Assembly (NCBI GenBank): GCA_900756765.1
Contig: CAAELE010000018.1
Span: forward strand, 19,171-83,170
Origin: an uncultured Collinsella sp.
GTDB lineage: Bacteria > Actinomycetota > Coriobacteriia > Coriobacteriales > Coriobacteriaceae
Direction of reading: 5' to 3'
Length of the DNA: 64,000 nucleotides
This document shows, piece by piece, positions 54,727 to 64,000 of this stretch (position 1 is the stretch's first letter; every line of letters begins with the position of its first letter). Under the pieces are notes generated by a model. It was not told the DNA's origin, made no database searches, and saw nothing but the letters and a program-made list of their open reading frames with translations. The translations under genes were made by a program, and so were the position numbers.

Positions 54727-56499
54727 TCAGTCGAGCTCGTGCGCACGCGCACCTTCGAACTGCATTCGATAGTAACGGGCATAGGTGCCGCCACGGGCGA
54801 GAAGCTCCTCGTGCGTGCCACGCTCCACAACGCGACCATGCTCAACGGTCGCAATCTCATCGGCATGCTTAATGGTCGAAAGACGGTGGGCGATGATAAT
54901 CGTGGTGCGGCCGCGTGCCAGCTCTTCGAGCGACTCCTGCACCGCCTCCTCGCTCTCGTTATCCAAAGCACTCGTCGCCTCATCCAAAATAAGGATCTTG
55001 GGGTTCTTGAGAAACACGCGCGCGATGGCAACACGCTGCTTCTGTCCGCCCGAAAGACGGCTGCCGCGCTCGCCCACGACCGTGTCATAGCCCTGTGGAA
55101 GCGACTCGATAAAGGCATCGATGTTGGCGCGACGGGCGGCCTCGGCGATCTCTTCAGCCGTAGCGCCCGGCTTGCCATAGGCGATGTTCTCGCCAATCGT
55201 ACCGTCAAATAGATAGACATCCTGCTGCACCAGGCCGATGGCGCGGCGCAGGCTCTGCTGCGTCACATCGCGCACGTCCTGGCCGTCGATGCTAATGGAT
55301 CCGGCAGCCACGTCATAAAAGCGCGGCAGCAGCGAACAGGTCGTGGACTTGCCGCCGCCCGAAGGGCCAACCAAAGCGATGGTCTGTCCGGGCTTGATGG
55401 ACAGATTCATATGGTCGATAACGGGACGCTCTTCGGCATCGCCCTCGCCCAGCTCAACGTCCTCGTAGTTAAAGCACACGTCGTGATACTCCACGGCGCC
55501 GGCAGTCACCTGCAGATCCGTAGCGCCCGGCTTGTCCTGGATATCCGGCGCGGTCGAGAGCACCTCGTCCATGCGCTTAAAGCCGGCGATGGCCTTCTGA
55601 TACGTTTCGGCCGAATTGACGAGTGTCTCGAGCGGCGTGCAGAACAGCGAAATATAGAGTGCAAAGGTCGCCATATCGACCGCCTGCAGCTGTCCCTGGG
55701 CGACCAGCCAGCCGCCCAGCAGCACCACGATCACATAGAGCACACCCGAGAGCAGGCCATACGTCGCGGTATAGACGCCCATGGCGTGATACATGTTCTC
55801 CTTGGACGAAAGGTAGCGATTGTTGGAGGCGCGGAACTTGAAGCGTTCGGTCTCCTCATTGGCAAAGCTCTTGACCACGCGCATGCCCGCCAGCGAATCC
55901 TGCAGCTGCGCATTGATGCCGCTGATCTTTTTGCGGTTGTCGCTAAAGACCTCGCGCATGCGCATGTTCTGCCAAAACATGATGACCGCAAACGCTGCTG
56001 TCACCACAGCCATGGCGAGCGCCAGCACCGGGGCGATGGTAAAGAGGATCACAAACGAGCCGATAATCTCGATGCCGCAGATGATGATCCACTCGGGCAC
56101 GTGGTGCGCCGCCTCGCAGATATCGAACAGGTCGTTGACCACGCGGCTCATCATGTCGCCCGAGCTGTTGCGGTCAAAGTACGCAAAGCTAAAGCGCTCA
56201 TACTGGTCAAACAGGTCCTCGCGCATTTTGGACTCCATACGCGCGCCCATCACGTGACCCCAATAGCTCACAAAATAGCGGCAGGCGCAGCGGACGGCAT
56301 ACATCAGCACCAAGCCCACCGCGATCATGCCGAGCGCCTGCATAATGACAGCCTGACCCTGAGTAAAGAGCCCACCGGTCAAATTGCGCAGGATAATGGG
56401 GAACGCCAGGTCAATGGCGGCAAGCACCAGAGCACAAACAGTATCAGCAACAAAAAGCCCCATCTGGGGCTCGTAATACGAGAGAAACCTTTTAAACAT
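54727..56499 (-). CDS. ABC exporter, fused membrane and ATPase domains
   Basis: 590 residues, ATG at 56499 behind GAGGA. An MsbA/LmrA-type half transporter that probably works as a homodimer: six membrane helices in the first 320 residues and then an ATPase with Walker A GPSGGGKST, signature LSGGQKQR, Walker B ILILDEATSALD and the H-loop IIAHRLST. The substrate could be a lipid, peptide or drug; sequence does not decide. A large structured element lies between it and the Nudix gene upstream. Confidence 0.9.
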   Translation of the reverse strand: MFKRFLSYYEPQMGLFVADTVCALVLAAIDLAFPIILRNLTGGLFTQGQAVIMQALGMIAVGLVLMYAVRCACRYFVSYWGHVMGARMESKMREDLFDQYERFSFAYFDRNSSGDMMSRVVNDLFDICEAAHHVPEWIIICGIEIIGSFVILFTIAPVLALAMAVVTAAFAVIMFWQNMRMREVFSDNRKKISGINAQLQDSLAGMRVVKSFANEETERFKFRASNNRYLSSKENMYHAMGVYTATYGLLSGVLYVIVVLLGGWLVAQGQLQAVDMATFALYISLFCTPLETLVNSAETYQKAIAGFKRMDEVLSTAPDIQDKPGATDLQVTAGAVEYHDVCFNYEDVELGEGDAEERPVIDHMNLSIKPGQTIALVGPSGGGKSTTCSLLPRFYDVAAGSISIDGQDVRDVTQQSLRRAIGLVQQDVYLFDGTIGENIAYGKPGATAEEIAEAARRANIDAFIESLPQGYDTVVGERGSRLSGGQKQRVAIARVFLKNPKILILDEATSALDNESEEAVQESLEELARGRTTIIIAHRLSTIKHADEIATVEHGRVVERGTHEELLARGGTYARYYRMQFEGARAHELD

Positions 56500-56607
56500 G
56501 CAATCCTCGAAGAGAAATAAATAGCGTGAGAAATCCGGTTGAACCGGTCAGGCTGAAAACAAAGCGTCCCAACAAGCATAACGCCGATGTTCTGGCAGCG
56601 TCAGCGA

Positions 56608-56705
56608 AAACGTCCCTAAGCGAGCAAGGTGCCTTGAAAGAGGAGCGACGCGTACTTCGGTACGCGAGCGACGATTGAAAGGCAGATTGCCGCTTAGGGG
56701 CGTTT
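56608..56705. repeat. Large structured element, copy 2, at the operon 3' end
   Basis: Outer arms CCCTAAGCG (56614-56622) and CGCTTAGGG (56691-56699), extended by AAACG/CGTTT, around a 43-base core (56636-56678) shared with copy 1. The core hairpin here is CGCGTAC-TTCG-GTACGCG, a stable tetraloop. It begins 42 bases after the Nudix stop on the minus strand. Confidence 0.75.
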
Positions 56706-56746
56706 GCAGCGTCGACTCGTTACGCGGTTTGGTAAAACCGCGTAAC

Positions 56747-57442
56747 CTAGAGCTCTGCCCCGCCTAGTCGGTGAGCGATACTGTCGCAGGCAAGAGCGCC
56801 CACGACGGTCTTGGCGTCTTCGATCTTGCCGTCGAGCACGGCGTCGATCAGCTCGTGCAGCGGCACCAGGTCCACGTTGACAAACTCGTCATCGTCGGGG
56901 TTGGGCGCATCAAACTCGAGCTTGGTAGCCAAGTAGATGTGGATGATCTCATCGCAAAAACCGCAGGACGTGACAATCGACGTCAAAAAGCGAATGCGAC
57001 CGGCCCTAAAGCCCGTCTCCTCGTGTAGCTCGCGCTTAGCGCAATCGAGTGGGTCCTCGCCCGGGTCGAGCTTGCCGGCGGGAATCTCGACCGTCACGCG
57101 GTCGATGGCGGTGCGGTACTGACGCACCAGTACGATCTTGCCGCTCTCGGTCAGCGCCACAACGGCCGCCGCACCCGGATGGCGAACGATATCGCGGGCA
57201 CTGCGGCGACCGTTGGGCAGCTCAACCTCAAGACGGTGGACGTCGAGGATCTTGCCCTTCCAGGCGCACTCCTCCGAAAGAATCTTCTCGTGCAGCTCGG
57301 CATCGCGTGGGTCGTCGTCGCCCAGCACCAGCGCCGGCTCGTCAGCGACCTCGCCGCCGGGCTCGCCCTCGGCGTGCCCATACATGCGGCTGTCCTCTTC
57401 AACGATCTGCGCATCCACGAGCTCTTCGTTCTTCTCGTCCAT
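56747..57442 (-). CDS. Nudix hydrolase, ADP-ribose pyrophosphatase type
   Basis: 231 residues from ATG 57442 (MDEKNEEL), nine bases after GAGGA; ATG at 57451 would have no spacing. An acidic N-terminal extension of about 60 residues precedes the Nudix domain. The Nudix box GKLDPGEDPLDCAKRELHEETGF is intact, and the pattern VALTESGKIVLVRQYR is typical of ADP-sugar pyrophosphatases. It is probably a house-cleaning enzyme for ADP-ribose. It lies 21 bases downstream of purD on the same strand. Confidence 0.88.
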   Translation of the reverse strand: MDEKNEELVDAQIVEEDSRMYGHAEGEPGGEVADEPALVLGDDDPRDAELHEKILSEECAWKGKILDVHRLEVELPNGRRSARDIVRHPGAAAVVALTESGKIVLVRQYRTAIDRVTVEIPAGKLDPGEDPLDCAKRELHEETGFRAGRIRFLTSIVTSCGFCDEIIHIYLATKLEFDAPNPDDDEFVNVDLVPLHELIDAVLDGKIEDAKTVVGALACDSIAHRLGGAEL

Positions 57443-57463
57443 CCGTCTCATTCCTCTCGGATT

Positions 57464-58768
57464 TTAGGCATCCCAGGCGTCGCGGCCGCGCAGCGCGCGC
57501 AGGCCAATATCGTGACGCAGAGTCTTGCCCTCAAAATCAATCTTCTCGCAGGCCTCGTAGGCAAGGTTGCGAGCGTTCTCGAACGTGTCGCCCAGCGCGG
57601 TCACGGCGAGCACGCGGCCACCATTGGTCACGAGCTGGCCGTCCACCATGGCAGTGCCCGCGTGGTACACGGTCACGTTCTCCATGGCCTCGGCGTCGGC
57701 GATACCGGTGATGACCTTGCCCTTCTCGTAGCTGCCGGGATAGCCCGCGCTCGTCAGGACAACGGCCACAGCCCACTCGTCACGCCAGTCGAGCTCAATC
57801 TGATCGAGCTCGCAGTTGGCGCAGGCGAGCATGACCTCGACCAGGTCGTTCTTAAGGCGCGGCAGCACGACCTGCGTCTCGGGGTCGCCAAAGCGGGCGT
57901 TGAACTCCAGCACCTTGGGGCCGGCGGGGGTGAGCATAAAGCCGCCATACAGGCAGCCGCGGTAGTCGATGCCCTCGGCAGCAAGCTCGGCCACGGTCTG
58001 CTCCATGACCGCCACCATGGTGGCGTGCTCCTCGTCGGTTACGATGGGCACCGGGCTGTAGACGCCCATGCCGCCGGTGTTGGGGCCCTTGTCGCCCTCG
58101 AGCGCGCGTTTGTGGTCCTGCGAGGTGGCCATGGGGCGCACGGTCTTGCCGTCGGTAAAGGCAAGCAGCGAGCACTCGGGGCCGGTCAGCATCTCCTCGA
58201 TGACCACGGTGTTGCCGGCGTCGCCAAAGGTGCCGCCAAAGCACTCGCGCACGGCCTCTTCGGCCTGCTCAAGTTCGGTCGCCACGATAACGCCCTTGCC
58301 CGCGGCAAGGCCGTCGGCCTTGACGACCAGCGGGGCGCCCTGCTCACGCACGTAGGCGAGAGCCGAAGCCTCGTCGGTAAATGAACCATAGGCTGCCGTC
58401 GGGATACCGGCGCGCTCCATGAGCTGCTTGGAGAACAGTTTGGAGCCCTCCATCTGGGCGCCCTCGGCACCCGGGCCAAAGCAGGGAATACCCGCCGCGC
58501 GCACGGCGTCGGCCACGCCCGCCACGAGCGGAGCCTCGGGACCAATTACCACGAGTCCGCATCCGTGGCTCTGAGCAAACGCCGCCACGGCCGCAGGATC
58601 GCAGTCGTCGAGAACAACGTTCTCGCCGCAGCTCGCGGTGCCGCCGTTACCCGGCGCGATGTAGAGCTTGCCGGCGCGCGGTGATGCTGCGAGCTTAGCT
58701 GCCAAAGCATGCTCACGGCCGCCGCTGCCCAACAACAGGATGTCGATGGTTTGAGTGTCCGCCTTCAA
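57464..58768 (-). CDS. purD: Phosphoribosylamine-glycine ligase
   Basis: 434 residues, starting at TTG 58768 with a strong AGGAGG five bases upstream. It joins phosphoribosylamine to glycine in the second step of purine synthesis. Motifs: LLLGSGGREHALA at the start, the ATP-grasp segment APLVVKADGLAAGKGVIVA, and FNARFGDPETQVVLPRL near the metal site. It follows purA on the same strand after a hairpin of about 40 bases. Confidence 0.96.
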   Translation of the reverse strand: MKADTQTIDILLLGSGGREHALAAKLAASPRAGKLYIAPGNGGTASCGENVVLDDCDPAAVAAFAQSHGCGLVVIGPEAPLVAGVADAVRAAGIPCFGPGAEGAQMEGSKLFSKQLMERAGIPTAAYGSFTDEASALAYVREQGAPLVVKADGLAAGKGVIVATELEQAEEAVRECFGGTFGDAGNTVVIEEMLTGPECSLLAFTDGKTVRPMATSQDHKRALEGDKGPNTGGMGVYSPVPIVTDEEHATMVAVMEQTVAELAAEGIDYRGCLYGGFMLTPAGPKVLEFNARFGDPETQVVLPRLKNDLVEVMLACANCELDQIELDWRDEWAVAVVLTSAGYPGSYEKGKVITGIADAEAMENVTVYHAGTAMVDGQLVTNGGRVLAVTALGDTFENARNLAYEACEKIDFEGKTLRHDIGLRALRGRDAWDA

Positions 58769-58822
58769 GGGTGCCTCCTCTATGGATTAACGACCCGCTC
58801 CGCGCGAGCCCTTTGCAAGCAA

Positions 58823-58864
58823 ATATACCCCTCGGCCGCCCACTTGGGCTGCAAAGGGGTATAT
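58823..58864 (-). terminator. Hairpin between purA and purD
   Basis: ATATACCCCT (58823-58832) and AGGGGTATAT (58855-58864) enclose a smaller GCCC/GGGC stem. It lies about 20 bases after the purA stop; no clear U-run, so it may only partly terminate. Confidence 0.5.
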
Positions 58865-58886
58865 CGCAATAACCAAATAGTCCCGA

Positions 58887-60173
<1,287 letters not shown>

Positions 60174-60266
60174 GTTTACTCCTTACATTCATGGACTGTC
60201 TGCGCGCCACGCCGGCACGCAGAAGCACAAAACATTCCCAGTATACCCGTGCAACGGGCGCCTGTC

Positions 60267-61658
60267 CTACTCCTCGGTATGCGCCCCATCAAGCTCATAG
60301 AACTTGGTGGATGCCGGCAGGAACATCAGGTCGACGTCGCCGATCGGGCCCGAACGGTTCTTGGCCACGACGATACGCGTAACGCCCTCGTCGGGTCGAT
60401 CGTCACGCGAGGCCTCGGCCTCGTCGGCGGATCGGTCCAAGAACATAACGATATCGGCGTCTTGCTCGATGGAGCCCGATTCACGAAGGTCGGAAAGCTG
60501 CGGACGCTTGCCGGTACGGGATTCGACCTGACGCGAGAGCTGCGACAGCGCGATGAGCGGGATCTTGAGCTCCTTGGCCATGATCTTCAGACCACGCGAC
60601 ATCTCGGAGACCTCGACGGTACGGCTCTCGGAGCGACGTCCCGGCGGAGGACTCACCAGCTGCAGGTAGTCCAGGATGATGATGGCCTTCTCCTTGTTGT
60701 GGAGCATGCGGCGGCTCTTGGCGCGAATCTCGGTCACTGTGGTGCCGGGCGTATCGTCAATCAGAATATCGAGCTTGGACAAGGTCTGCGTGGCCTCGTT
60801 GATATTGGCCCACTGCTCGGGGCTAATGCGGCCCATGCGGAAGTCACTGATCGAAATCATGGCGTAGGCGCAAATCAGACGCTGGGCAATTTCCTTGCCC
60901 GACATCTCCAGCGAGAAGAAGCCGACGGTATAACCGGCCGCGGCAGCGTTGAGCGCCAGATTCAGGGCGAACGACGTCTTACCCACAGCAGGGCGGGCGC
61001 CGATGATGATGAGCTGGCCCTCGCGAAAACCCATGAGCATGCGGTCGAGCGACGGGAAGCCCGTGGGCACGCCCGCAGCCTGGCCACCGGCCTGGCACAC
61101 TTCCTCGGCCTCGTTATAGGCCTCGACCATAAACTCGGTCAACGTCTTGTAGCTCGACTTGACCTCGCGTGCCGTGACCTTGAGCAGCTTGCTCTCGGCC
61201 AGCTCCACAACCTCTTTGGTGTCGGTAGGGGCGTTATAGGCCAGCGCGTTGATCTCGTTGGTGGCACCGATCAACTCGCGCAGCATCGAGTCGCGACGGA
61301 CGATGGCGGCATGGTGCTGCCAGTTCACGAGCGACAGGGTCTGACCCATCAGCTCCAAAATGTAGGCCTCGCCGCCCACGGCATCGAGCTTGTTGATGCT
61401 GCGCAGGTAATCGATCAGCGAGATAGAGTCGATGGGAATGCGGCTGTTGTACATATCGACCATCGCGGTGTAGATGGTCTTATGAATGGGCCGGTAGAAG
61501 TCATCGGGCTGCAGCTCGACCTGGGCCTCCTCGACCACCTCGGGCGATAGCAGCATAGCGGCCAGTACGTTGGCCTCTGCATCTTGGTTTTGAGGGAGAC
61601 CCAACTTGGAGCCGCGGTCCTCAACCGTCAGCCCCGTCTCCCTATCGTCGTATGCCAT
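60267..61658 (-). CDS. dnaB: Replicative DNA helicase
   Basis: 463 residues from ATG 61658 (MAYDDRETG) with GAGG six bases before it; ATG at 61664 or 61670 are alternatives. An N-terminal DnaB domain (PQNQDAEANVLAAMLL) is followed by a RecA-fold motor with Walker A GARPAVGKTS, Walker B IIILDYLQL and the QLSRQVESR motif. It unwinds DNA ahead of the replication fork. It lies downstream of rplI on the same strand. Confidence 0.97.
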   Translation of the reverse strand: MAYDDRETGLTVEDRGSKLGLPQNQDAEANVLAAMLLSPEVVEEAQVELQPDDFYRPIHKTIYTAMVDMYNSRIPIDSISLIDYLRSINKLDAVGGEAYILELMGQTLSLVNWQHHAAIVRRDSMLRELIGATNEINALAYNAPTDTKEVVELAESKLLKVTAREVKSSYKTLTEFMVEAYNEAEEVCQAGGQAAGVPTGFPSLDRMLMGFREGQLIIIGARPAVGKTSFALNLALNAAAAGYTVGFFSLEMSGKEIAQRLICAYAMISISDFRMGRISPEQWANINEATQTLSKLDILIDDTPGTTVTEIRAKSRRMLHNKEKAIIILDYLQLVSPPPGRRSESRTVEVSEMSRGLKIMAKELKIPLIALSQLSRQVESRTGKRPQLSDLRESGSIEQDADIVMFLDRSADEAEASRDDRPDEGVTRIVVAKNRSGPIGDVDLMFLPASTKFYELDGAHTEE

Positions 61659-61821
61659 GAGCATCCTCATTCATATCGCTTGTGAGCATCCATAGTATCA
61701 GCCACGGTCCCAAAACGGGCCACGCGCCGCCAATCATCACCGAACGAAACGGATGAACGGTCCCGTATATAGGACTTCGACGCAACGTTCACCATGACAC
61801 TCACTCAGCGCAAAAAACAAA

Positions 61822-61851
61822 AAGGGCGCCCCGGTTTCCCAGAGCGCCCTT
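61822..61851 (-). terminator. Terminator after rplI
   Basis: AAGGGCGC (61822-61829) and GCGCCCTT (61844-61851) with a 14-base loop. The A-runs at 61811-61823 give the U-tract on the minus strand. Confidence 0.85.
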
Positions 61852-61883
61852 CTTAGAACAAGATTGTTGCGTTGCAGCAAATG

Positions 61884-62423
61884 CTACTCGGCAGCAGCCT
61901 CAGTCTCGACCTCGGCGGTCTCGGCCTCGGCGACCTCAGCGGCCTCCTCGACCTCAGCCTCGGCAGCGAGCTCCTCGGCGGTAACGCCGACGAGAACGAC
62001 AACCTCGGCCTTGATCTCGCGGTACAGCGAGATGGCAACGGTGTGGGCACCGGCAACCTTGATGGGCTTACCGAGCTCGACGCGCTTGCGGTCGATGTCC
62101 ATACCGAGCTGAGCCTTGATGGCGTCAGCGATCATAGCGGCGGTAACGGAGCCAAAGAGGATGCCCTCGTCGCCGACCTTGACGTCAACGGTGACCGTCT
62201 TGCCCTCGAAGGCAGCCTTGGTCTCGTTGGCGGTAGCCAGACGGACGGCCTCGCGCTTGGCGATGTTGTTGCGACGCTCGTCAAGCTGCTTGAGGTTGCC
62301 CTTGGTGGCGGCAACAGCGAGCTTCTTGGGGAACAGGAAGTTCTCAGCGTAACCCTGAGCGACCTCTACGACGTCACCCTCGCCGCCCTTGCCCTTGATC
62401 TCATCGAGAAGAATAACCTTCAT
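61884..62423 (-). CDS. rplI: 50S ribosomal protein L9
   Basis: 179 residues, ATG at 62423. The canonical N-terminal domain is MKVILLDEIKGKGGEGDVVEVAQGYAENFLFPKKLA, which binds 23S rRNA. The C-terminal L9 domain is complete and is followed by an Ala/Glu-rich tail of about 30 residues not seen in E. coli L9. Last gene of the rpsF-ssb-rpsR-rplI cluster, 15 bases after rpsR. Confidence 0.97.
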   Translation of the reverse strand: MKVILLDEIKGKGGEGDVVEVAQGYAENFLFPKKLAVAATKGNLKQLDERRNNIAKREAVRLATANETKAAFEGKTVTVDVKVGDEGILFGSVTAAMIADAIKAQLGMDIDRKRVELGKPIKVAGAHTVAISLYREIKAEVVVLVGVTAEELAAEAEVEEAAEVAEAETAEVETEAAAE

Positions 62424-62438
62424 GATGCGTCTCCCTTC

Positions 62439-62705
62439 TTAGCCGCGGTCGCGGTTGCCACGAGAGGAAACCACGGGGACGGTGTACGGCAGGAGAGCCA
62501 TCTCGCGGGCGCGCTTGATGGCGTTGGCGATGTCATGCTGATGCTGCGTGCAAGCGCCAGTGACGCGACGGGGCTTGATCTTGCCACGGTCGGTCATGTA
62601 CTTACGGAGAAGCTGAGTGTCCTTATAGTCGATGAACTCAGTGTTCTCCTTGCAGAACTGGCAGTACTTACGACGCGGCTGACGTGCAGAAAAATCATTA
62701 GCCAT
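62439..62705 (-). CDS. rpsR: 30S ribosomal protein S18
   Basis: 88 residues from ATG 62705 (MANDFSARQ). The open frame extends to 62756 without support. It has the S18 core (IDYKDTQLLRKYMTDRGKIKPRRVTGACTQHQHDIANAIKRAREMALLPY). CQFC near the N-terminus and Cys in GACTQHQH suggest a zinc-binding form. It pairs with S6 on 16S rRNA, matching its place after rpsF and ssb. Confidence 0.96.
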   Translation of the reverse strand: MANDFSARQPRRKYCQFCKENTEFIDYKDTQLLRKYMTDRGKIKPRRVTGACTQHQHDIANAIKRAREMALLPYTVPVVSSRGNRDRG

Positions 62706-62777
62706 GTCAAAATACCTTTCGTTTGGCAACTTCGGCGAACCGAAGCCGCCTCTCACTCAAAAATAGGTGAACAACCC

Positions 62778-63230
62778 TTAGAACGGGATGTCCTCATCGT
62801 AGACGTCGACCGCGGGCGGCGTAGCCACCGGTGCGGCAGGACGTGCTGCGGGCGCGGGAGCTGCAGGGGCGTAACCGCCCTGATCGTAGCCACCCTGGCC
62901 ACCACGGGAGCTCATAAACTCGATCTCATCGACGATGACCTCAAGCTTGCTCCGGCGCTGACCATCGCGCTCCCAAGAGCTGTAGCGCAGCTTGCCCTCG
63001 ATCGCGACCTTGTTTCCCTTTGCCAGGAAACGGCTCACGGCCTCGGCGCGGGTGCCGAACATAGTGCAGTCGACAAAGTTGGGATAGTCCTCCCACTCGC
63101 CAGTCTGCGCGTTGCGGCGACGATCGTTCACGGCGACGCCAAAGGACAGAACCTGAGTTCCGCCGGCGGTGGCGCGCAGCTCGGGATCGCGCGTGAGGTT
63201 ACCGGTGATGTTCACTCGATTGATGCTCAT
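62778..63230 (-). CDS. ssb: Single-stranded DNA-binding protein
   Basis: 150 residues, ATG at 63230. An OB-fold of about 105 residues (INRVNITGNLTRDPELRATAGGTQVLSFGVAVNDR) is followed by a Gly/Pro/Ala-rich linker and the acidic tip DEDIPF that recruits partner proteins. It lies between rpsF and rpsR, the usual bacterial order. Confidence 0.97.
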   Translation of the reverse strand: MSINRVNITGNLTRDPELRATAGGTQVLSFGVAVNDRRRNAQTGEWEDYPNFVDCTMFGTRAEAVSRFLAKGNKVAIEGKLRYSSWERDGQRRSKLEVIVDEIEFMSSRGGQGGYDQGGYAPAAPAPAARPAAPVATPPAVDVYDEDIPF

Positions 63231-63278
63231 AACTCACTACTTCCTCTTGGGGCACAAGCCCAGTCCAAAACGACAGTC

Positions 63279-63572
63279 TTACTCCTGGTCGTCGCGACGG
63301 ACGATCATGTGGCGGACCACAGCGTCGGTGATGCGCAGGACGCGATCAAGCTCGGCGATCTGGGTAGGATCTGCGTGGAAGTTGATGAGGGTGTAGTCAC
63401 CATCGGTGAGGTCGTTGATCTCGTAGGCGAGCTTGCGCTTGCCCCACTCGTCAACGGAGTCGACCTTGCCAGCGCCCTCAGCGATCGTGGTATCGATACG
63501 CTTCATAACAGCGAGACGAGTCTCGGGGTCGAGCGACGGGTCAACAAAGAACAGCAGTTCATAAGCCTTCAT
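63279..63572 (-). CDS. rpsF: 30S ribosomal protein S6
   Basis: 97 residues from ATG 63572 (MKAYELLFFVDPSLDPE) behind a strong GAGGAGG; the frame's extra seven codons to 63593 are leader. The S6 fold is clear (WGKRKLAYEINDLTDGDYTLINFHADP). First gene of the rpsF-ssb-rpsR-rplI cluster. The leader carries a hairpin close to the ribosome binding site. Confidence 0.96.
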   Translation of the reverse strand: MKAYELLFFVDPSLDPETRLAVMKRIDTTIAEGAGKVDSVDEWGKRKLAYEINDLTDGDYTLINFHADPTQIAELDRVLRITDAVVRHMIVRRDDQE

Positions 63573-64000
63573 ATTGTCACCTCCTCTGGGCAAATGTGGC
63601 TTCAGGTCGTGAAGGTGCGCCTGAAGCAGGAAAAGACTTGGTAATAATATCTTTCAACCTCCCAGGCTGCAAGAATATGCAGCTACAACCTCATGACCTC
63701 CACATATGTCCATACTCACACGGCACTTCATGCGTCTTCCAACCAAATGCTGACCAAATGCTTGACGGAACTGTGGACAAGATACGGCGCCGCGGGGACA
63801 AACTGGGTTAAGCCGCAGGTCAGCGGGCGCATGGTTGTGGTCGCGAAATGCATACCAGTGGCCCAATCGACTGCCAAAGAATTTTTTACTTCGTTCGTTC
63901 GTGGCTTATAAAGTCCTTTTTTGAACATTTTGCTCCGCACGATTTTGCTGGTCAGGCCACTTGTATCGCGCACTTACGGCGCGGCGTGCGACACCGCGAA
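63573..64000. other. Intergenic region upstream of rpsF
   Basis: No convincing gene in about 400 bases. It holds a leader hairpin (63599-63627), a tandem ACCAAATGCT repeat (63742-63762), one DnaA-box-like TGTGGACAA (63772-63780) and an A+T-richer stretch at 63870-63950 that probably includes the rpsF promoter. Minus-strand frames end at 63974 and 63950, so the last bases of a gene entering from the right are possible. Confidence 0.5.
63599..63627 (-). promoter_or_regulatory. Hairpin in the rpsF leader, possible ribosomal-protein binding site
   Basis: GCTTCAGG (63599-63606) and CCTGAAGC (63620-63627) pair perfectly around a 13-base loop, about 15 bases before GAGGAGG. S6:S18 leader RNAs that regulate this operon are known in bacteria; whether this hairpin fits that consensus could not be verified here. 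Confidence 0.4.

Noticed and set aside
61872..63644. Plus-strand open frame of 590 codons
   Set aside because: It runs antisense through rplI, rpsR, ssb and rpsF, all certain genes.
63654..63973. Small minus-strand frames upstream of rpsF
   Set aside because: No ribosome binding site or family resemblance; they overlap the probable promoter and leader region.

Overview
The window looks like chromosome of a gut Coriobacteriia actinobacterium, most likely Collinsella or a close relative. The evidence is high G+C, strong AGGAGG-type ribosome binding sites, a LuxR-type regulator fused to a multi-spanning membrane domain, sortase-anchored surface proteins, and intergenic repeats with a CAAAGGGGACAG core. 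This assignment is inference from protein character; no database was searched. Nearly all genes lie on the minus strand. Long plus-strand open frames inside them are antisense shadows caused by G+C-rich codon use.

Layout: 1-9.5 kb holds three secreted surface-protein genes: a giant BspA-type leucine-rich-repeat protein cut by the window edge, and two proteins with near-identical signal peptides and LAATGD anchors but unrelated passenger domains. Each is preceded by the same composite palindromic box. The third box also faces a divergent membrane LuxR-type regulator (9.5-10.9 kb). 11-20 kb: an AAA ATPase with five CTCAA iterons upstream, a cytidylate-kinase-like protein, a four-gene polar amino-acid ABC transporter, a YqeY protein, a parvulin-type foldase, a lone PTS EIIA and a VapBC-type toxin-antitoxin pair. 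20-33.5 kb: an unusual block of membrane proteins, six with zinc ribbons and one an SPFH protein, broken up by a zinc-finger HTH protein, a DUF234 ATPase and a damaged tRNA-Ser-like sequence.

34-41 kb: purN, purM, purF and purE with a class IV-type putative ABC permease, a MoaE-like protein and a class B sortase. 41.5-47.9 kb: one giant sortase-anchored GH31 glycosidase carrying FN3, discoidin, dockerin-like, cohesin-like and FIVAR modules. 48.8-53.5 kb: carAB. 53.7-57.4 kb: an unknown membrane protein, an ABC exporter and a Nudix hydrolase. 57.5-63.6 kb: purD, purA, dnaB and the rpsF-ssb-rpsR-rplI cluster.

Two themes connect the parts. The first is de novo purine and pyrimidine synthesis (purN, M, F, E, D, A and carAB). 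The second is a cell-surface programme: anchored proteins, a sortase and a candidate shared regulatory box. The strongest candidate for something undescribed is the 9.4-kb palindrome/LuxR circuit, followed by large hairpin elements at operon 3' ends and the zinc-ribbon/SPFH block.
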